This document shows positions 60,400 to 64,000 of a DNA stretch of 64,000 bases, piece after piece. Below the pieces are notes generated by a model, which saw nothing but the letters and a program-made list of their open reading frames with translations, searched no databases and had not been told where the DNA came from. The DNA is from Casuarina equisetifolia. Taxonomy: Eukaryota; Streptophyta; Magnoliopsida; Fagales; Casuarinaceae. Position 1 is the first letter of the stretch, and each line of letters opens with the position of its first letter. The position numbers and the translations under genes were made by a program. The stretch lies in contig CM052358.1 of assembly GCA_028551475.1 (NCBI GenBank), positions 15,545,938-15,609,937 of the forward strand, in the 5' to 3' direction.

Positions 60400-62400
60400 A
60401 CGTAAGTGACTTACTAAGCTCTTGGAATTTGATTATGGAGATTCAATACCACAAGGGTCATGAGAATTGGGTAGCAAATGCAGTTTTTATGCTTCCTTTA
60501 GAGGTGGAAAACTTTAGGTTGATAAGGTCTTGTAGAGTTATAAAAGGGACACCAAATTAATGCCCATTCTAGAAGGCCTTATTGTGGATCTTACCAATAG
60601 TGGTGGGGAACATTAGGTTATTATGTGAAACCATTATCCAATACTTAAATTATTTAGGAATATGTGGTCATTCAGGTATTTGTAGAACACTAAAGAGAAT
60701 TTAACAACACATCCATTGGCCAGCTATGTAGCAAATGGTGGTTACATGTATTTTTAGATGTGACATTTGTCAAAGGTATAAGTTTGAAAGAGTATCGTAT
60801 CTTGGTCTATTATAACCATTGTCGCTTTGAAGTTAAGCATGATAAAAAATTAGTATGGATTTTATCAAACTGTTGCTCAAAAGTAAGGGTAAGGATACCA
60901 TTTTTATGGTGGTCGATCGCTTAAAAAAATATTACCATTTTATAGGGTAAAGTCATCTTTTTTTGGCTTCTCAAGTGGTTGCCAACCTTATAGGTGGAAT
61001 AAAATAATTGCATGGTTTTCCCATGGTGATGGTGAGTGATAAGAATGCCTTATTTTTAAGTTCATTTTGGGAAGAATTATTCAAGATTGTGTGAAGCTCC
61101 ATTATAATACATCCTTCTACGCTTAAACATATGGGCAAATAAAATAAGTAAATCAATATTTAGAATAGTATATGAGTTGCTTTAATAGAGAGAGACCAAA
61201 GAAATGGTATTCCTAGCTTGTTTTGACAAAGTAATGGTACAATATCAACTACCACTCTTCCTTTTAAATGACCCATTTTGAAGCTTTATATGGTTACACA
61301 CCAAGTTAACCTCCTTATCATAACTATGGCACCTTTAATGATGAGACTATTAAGGACTTCTTATAGGAAGCAAAGAGTGTTGTTGATCGATTCACATATT
61401 CAGGCTAGTTAGGCCAACATGGTAGCTTATGCGAGTAAAAAGAGAACGAAGCATGAGTTTGTAATGGGAGATTTTGTGTATTTGAATATCCAACCCTATT
61501 GCTTGGATTCTTTATCACATAGATGGGATTACAAGCTATCTCCACATTATTATGGGCCTTTTATGATTCCCCAACATATTGGGAATGCAATGTATAGGTT
61601 GGCATTGCCACTGGAGGCCACCATTCATCTGGTCTTCCATGTGTTATAATTGAAGAAAGCTATTGGTAAACATTGTAAGACATATCTAGGAGTGCCTATG
61701 TATTAGGTTATCATATAGTGCAGAAGGGAGACAAATCAAGAGTAGATCTTTTAATTTTAGTGGTTGGAATCCCCAAAATGCAGTCCAACATAGGAGGATA
61801 TTGAGTACATTCATAAACAATTTCTCTCGTTTAATATTAATCCTTGAGGACAATGAATTATTGAAAGGGTGAGGATTGTCATGAGTTGAGTTGACATGAA
61901 AGATAATTGGGTAATTGGGGTCATATCTCTACATAAATGTTATGGGGGCATTTTGGTAGTAAGGGGTAAGATGGTAAATTGTTGGAGTAAGGTTGTAGAA
62001 AATAAGGGGAATGACGAACAATACAACATCACGCCATTCAAACTATTGTTTGCTACTGTTCCAACCATCCTTGGGAGGCCAAATTGCTATTTCCATTGTG
62101 TTGATCCTTGTTTGTAGGTGAATGTGTTCTTGTTGCATTGTAACAGACTTGATTGACCTCCATCAAATTAACGTATTTCATTGTGGTAATTATATTTGAT
62201 GTCCCATTCGTTTGTACTCCTTGTACATTGATTAGTTTAAGCCTATATATCAATCGTTCTGTACATCTAAAATTATCGAGAAATATGGCAATCCATTTCA
62301 AGCATAATCATAGTTCTTGTGTTTTCTTGGAAGTGTTTGATTTCCAAGAAAAGTTCTCCAATTTTCTCGGCACATACGCATTTATCTTGGGATCAGTTAA
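60400..62400 (+). mobile_element. Ty3/gypsy relic (RNase H, integrase, chromo region, LTR)
   Basis: Recognised on the plus strand: KLLEFDYGDSIPQGHENWVA (RNase H end, about 60418), GGHSG/CDICQRYK (integrase zinc region, about 60655-60785), FIKLLLKSKGKDTIFMVVDRL (integrase core, about 60860-60930), GFPMVMVSDKNALF (about 61015), then GDFVYLNIQPY...YGPFMIPQHIGNAMYRLALP (61455-61612) leading to the chromo-type end. A purine tract, AAAGGGTGAGGA (61864-61875), precedes an LTR starting TGTCATGAG at 61877 with a TATA-like CCTATATATC near 62240. The LTR's right end is uncertain (62300-62400). It is broken, with well over ten breaks; the 5' LTR was not found. Confidence 0.8.
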
Positions 62401-62866
62401 GCCGCACAATAAAGCCTCTACTCGTCCTTTTCATTCGATCACCAGGGCATCTACCCGTTCTTTTCATTCATGTGCAAGCCGATTACTCAGTAAAAATTCC
62501 TTGATAGATCTTTCCCCTGGCCCCACGAATTTCTCATCCAAATAGACGTACCGATAATATTAAGAATTTTTGTTTTGAGAAATTGTTGTATGATAACTGT
62601 TATTTATCAAATTTCGCAATGGCTGTAATGTAGATTTTCTTTATTATAGTGCTGATGTAATGATATCCTTTATCATTGAGGAATTGGAGTATTTTACTCC
62701 GCCCTGTTTGGCTACACTTTCTCGCCATTGGTAGCAAAGTTAAATCACGTCATGGATTCAAAAATTCTTAGTATCATCGCAGGTAGAAGAAGATGCACAT
62801 AAAAAGGCTACTCCAAGCTCACCAAAAGATGGTCTGCACCAAAAAGAGGCAGATCCGTAGGCACCT
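62401..62866. other. Spacer and probable 3' untranslated region of the minus-strand gene
   Basis: AT-rich, with a frame (62153-62545) that starts inside the gypsy LTR and resembles nothing known. A minus-strand frame also runs on from 62955 to a TGA at 62758 in a second phase; it is judged less likely than the phase used for the gene call. Confidence 0.35.
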
Positions 62867-63593
62867 CTAACCTCTCCATCCCCATTTAAACGGGGCAAGT
62901 CCTCCAAGTTCTCGTCCAAAGAAACTCCATATGAGCGATGCCAAAAGAACAGAGCCTAGAACGAGACATTAGAATCCAATATCAGATGCCAACTCAATCA
63001 GGATTTATTCCGAATAATCGATGTACACGAGGTACACTACACTAAATCAAGTACTCATGTTTCGAGAGTTCATCTGTCGGTCCAAAGACATTGATATCAT
63101 CCTTACTTGTATAATACATTCATAAAGGTCTTTTATAATATAAATCAATTTACAGAACCACATACTGATTTCCACCACACTTGATGTCCTAGTTTTCTTT
63201 ATTTCAAATTAGATCAGTAGCCTACACCCTTGACATGCGATGGGACAATCAAAATGCCGAACGAGGATGGAAAAGCATCATATCCATTGCATTTCATATC
63301 TTCTGAGGGGAAGCTCTTACCTGATATCAGCAAAGCACCATTCATGGAGTTATACTCATCACAAAATGGAAATCTAAATTTCTAAAAAAGCAGTACCAAT
63401 AGAATAAGTTGTGGAAACTAGACACTGAATTATTCTGTGGTAGTACTGTTAGTAACAATGAAGAATATGATTTCTTATGGATGTGCCACCCCATCCTATA
63501 TTGGCTCCTTGCTTCACTCATTTCAAGCATCCTTTCGCCAAAGTCTTTTGCATGCCCTACAGTCCTAATGCCTTGAGGAGCTTTCACCTTTGA
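62867..63593 (-). CDS. Last three exons of an unrecognised membrane protein gene
   Basis: On the minus strand three segments join in phase: 63593-63447 (begins SKVKAPQGIRTVGHAKDFGE), 63381-63321 (KFRFPFCDEYNSMNGALLIS) and 62955-62867 (GSVLLASLIWSFFG...PFKWGWRG, TAG). They total 297 bases, 98 residues plus stop. Acceptors are TCAATGTAG, GCTTTTTTAG and CGTTCTAG; donors ACA|GTACTA and CAG|GTAAGA. The middle and last junctions are strong; the first intron is only 65 bp, short for a plant, so that join is less sure. NGALLISGSVLLASLIWSFF is a clear hydrophobic segment about 20 residues before the C-terminus. I do not recognise the family. The 5' part would lie beyond the right edge. Confidence 0.45.
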
Positions 63594-64000
63594 CTACATT
63601 GACCAGTCGGAATCCTAAAATATGCCTTACTGGATCAGGAAATACTCAGCACCAAGCAAAATACTTGAAGCTCCCACAAAATCTTAGTTAAGAATAATTT
63701 CTCAATCAAATCCTAGAACTAGCTACCCATATATTCTGATAGTACAAAAAGATATTGCTGAAAAGTAACACAACCCAAATCATGCACTAAACATATTCAC
63801 AAGACACCTTTAAATGAATATGATAAAAGATAAGGAAATCTATGATAATCATGGAAAGTACAACAGAATCAAATTCCAAGTAAAGACCAAAATCAGAAAC
63901 TTATGAGCTTTATTATTATTATTTTCTTAGAAAAAAAAAAGAATGTCAAGTTTTAGGTTTTGACAAGATATTTTGAAACTGAAGAATTTTGTTAAAATCA
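63594..64000. other. Probable intron of the minus-strand gene
   Basis: AT-rich with no open frame of note. On the minus strand it leads into the acceptor-like TCAATGTAG before 63593, as an intron would. Confidence 0.3.

Noticed and set aside
1-64000. CRISPR arrays, bacterial operons, rRNA genes
   Set aside because: No spaced short repeats, no rRNA motifs, and the gene structures are clearly eukaryotic.

Overview
The window is plant nuclear DNA, almost certainly from a eudicot. It carries intron-rich host genes with canonical GT/AG junctions, AT-rich spacers, relics of Ty1/copia and Ty3/gypsy retroelements, and a piece of plastid DNA. The two best-supported genes are both on the + strand: a kinesin-12 gene closest to KIN12E (22 coding exons, 20913-31467, 1452 residues) and OEP61, also called TPR7 (11 coding exons, 35021-41543, 590 residues). 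I deduced both exon sets by hand; each junction keeps phase and each total closes to a whole number of codons. A third, intronless gene at 52364-52855 encodes a 163-residue protein of an unnamed plant family with a CCCCPC motif. A fourth, on the - strand at the right edge (62867-63593), is visible only as its last three exons and ends in a membrane segment.

Layout. 1-854: 3' end of a copia element with its LTR. About 861-18740: a block of roughly 5 kb present three times in direct orientation, each copy with a - strand proline-rich reading frame, a sense retroelement stub with a primer-binding-like site, and an antisense copia relic. The outermost antisense relic keeps its gag region, primer site and 5' LTR (19415-19628). 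Copy 1 alone holds a solo LTR (3957-4401). 19629-20912: spacer and KIN12E promoter with MYB3R-type AACGG motifs. 31468-35020: AT-rich spacer with two interleaved inverted repeats. 44140-47800: gypsy and copia relics. 47800-52363: spacer with no recognised gene. 54058-59590: copia relic with both LTRs and a plastid rpoC2 fragment inside it. About 60400-62400: gypsy relic.

The host genes are not a pathway cluster. KIN12E acts on division microtubules, and OEP61 is a chaperone-docking TPR protein of the plastid outer envelope and ER. The most novel material is the triplicated block: its proline-rich frame stays open in all three copies and its length changes are multiples of three, while the retroelement sequence beside it has decayed. 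An upstream frame in copies 2 and 3 is splice-compatible with it and has a signal-peptide-like start. This could be a small undescribed gene family or chance; the checks are given.
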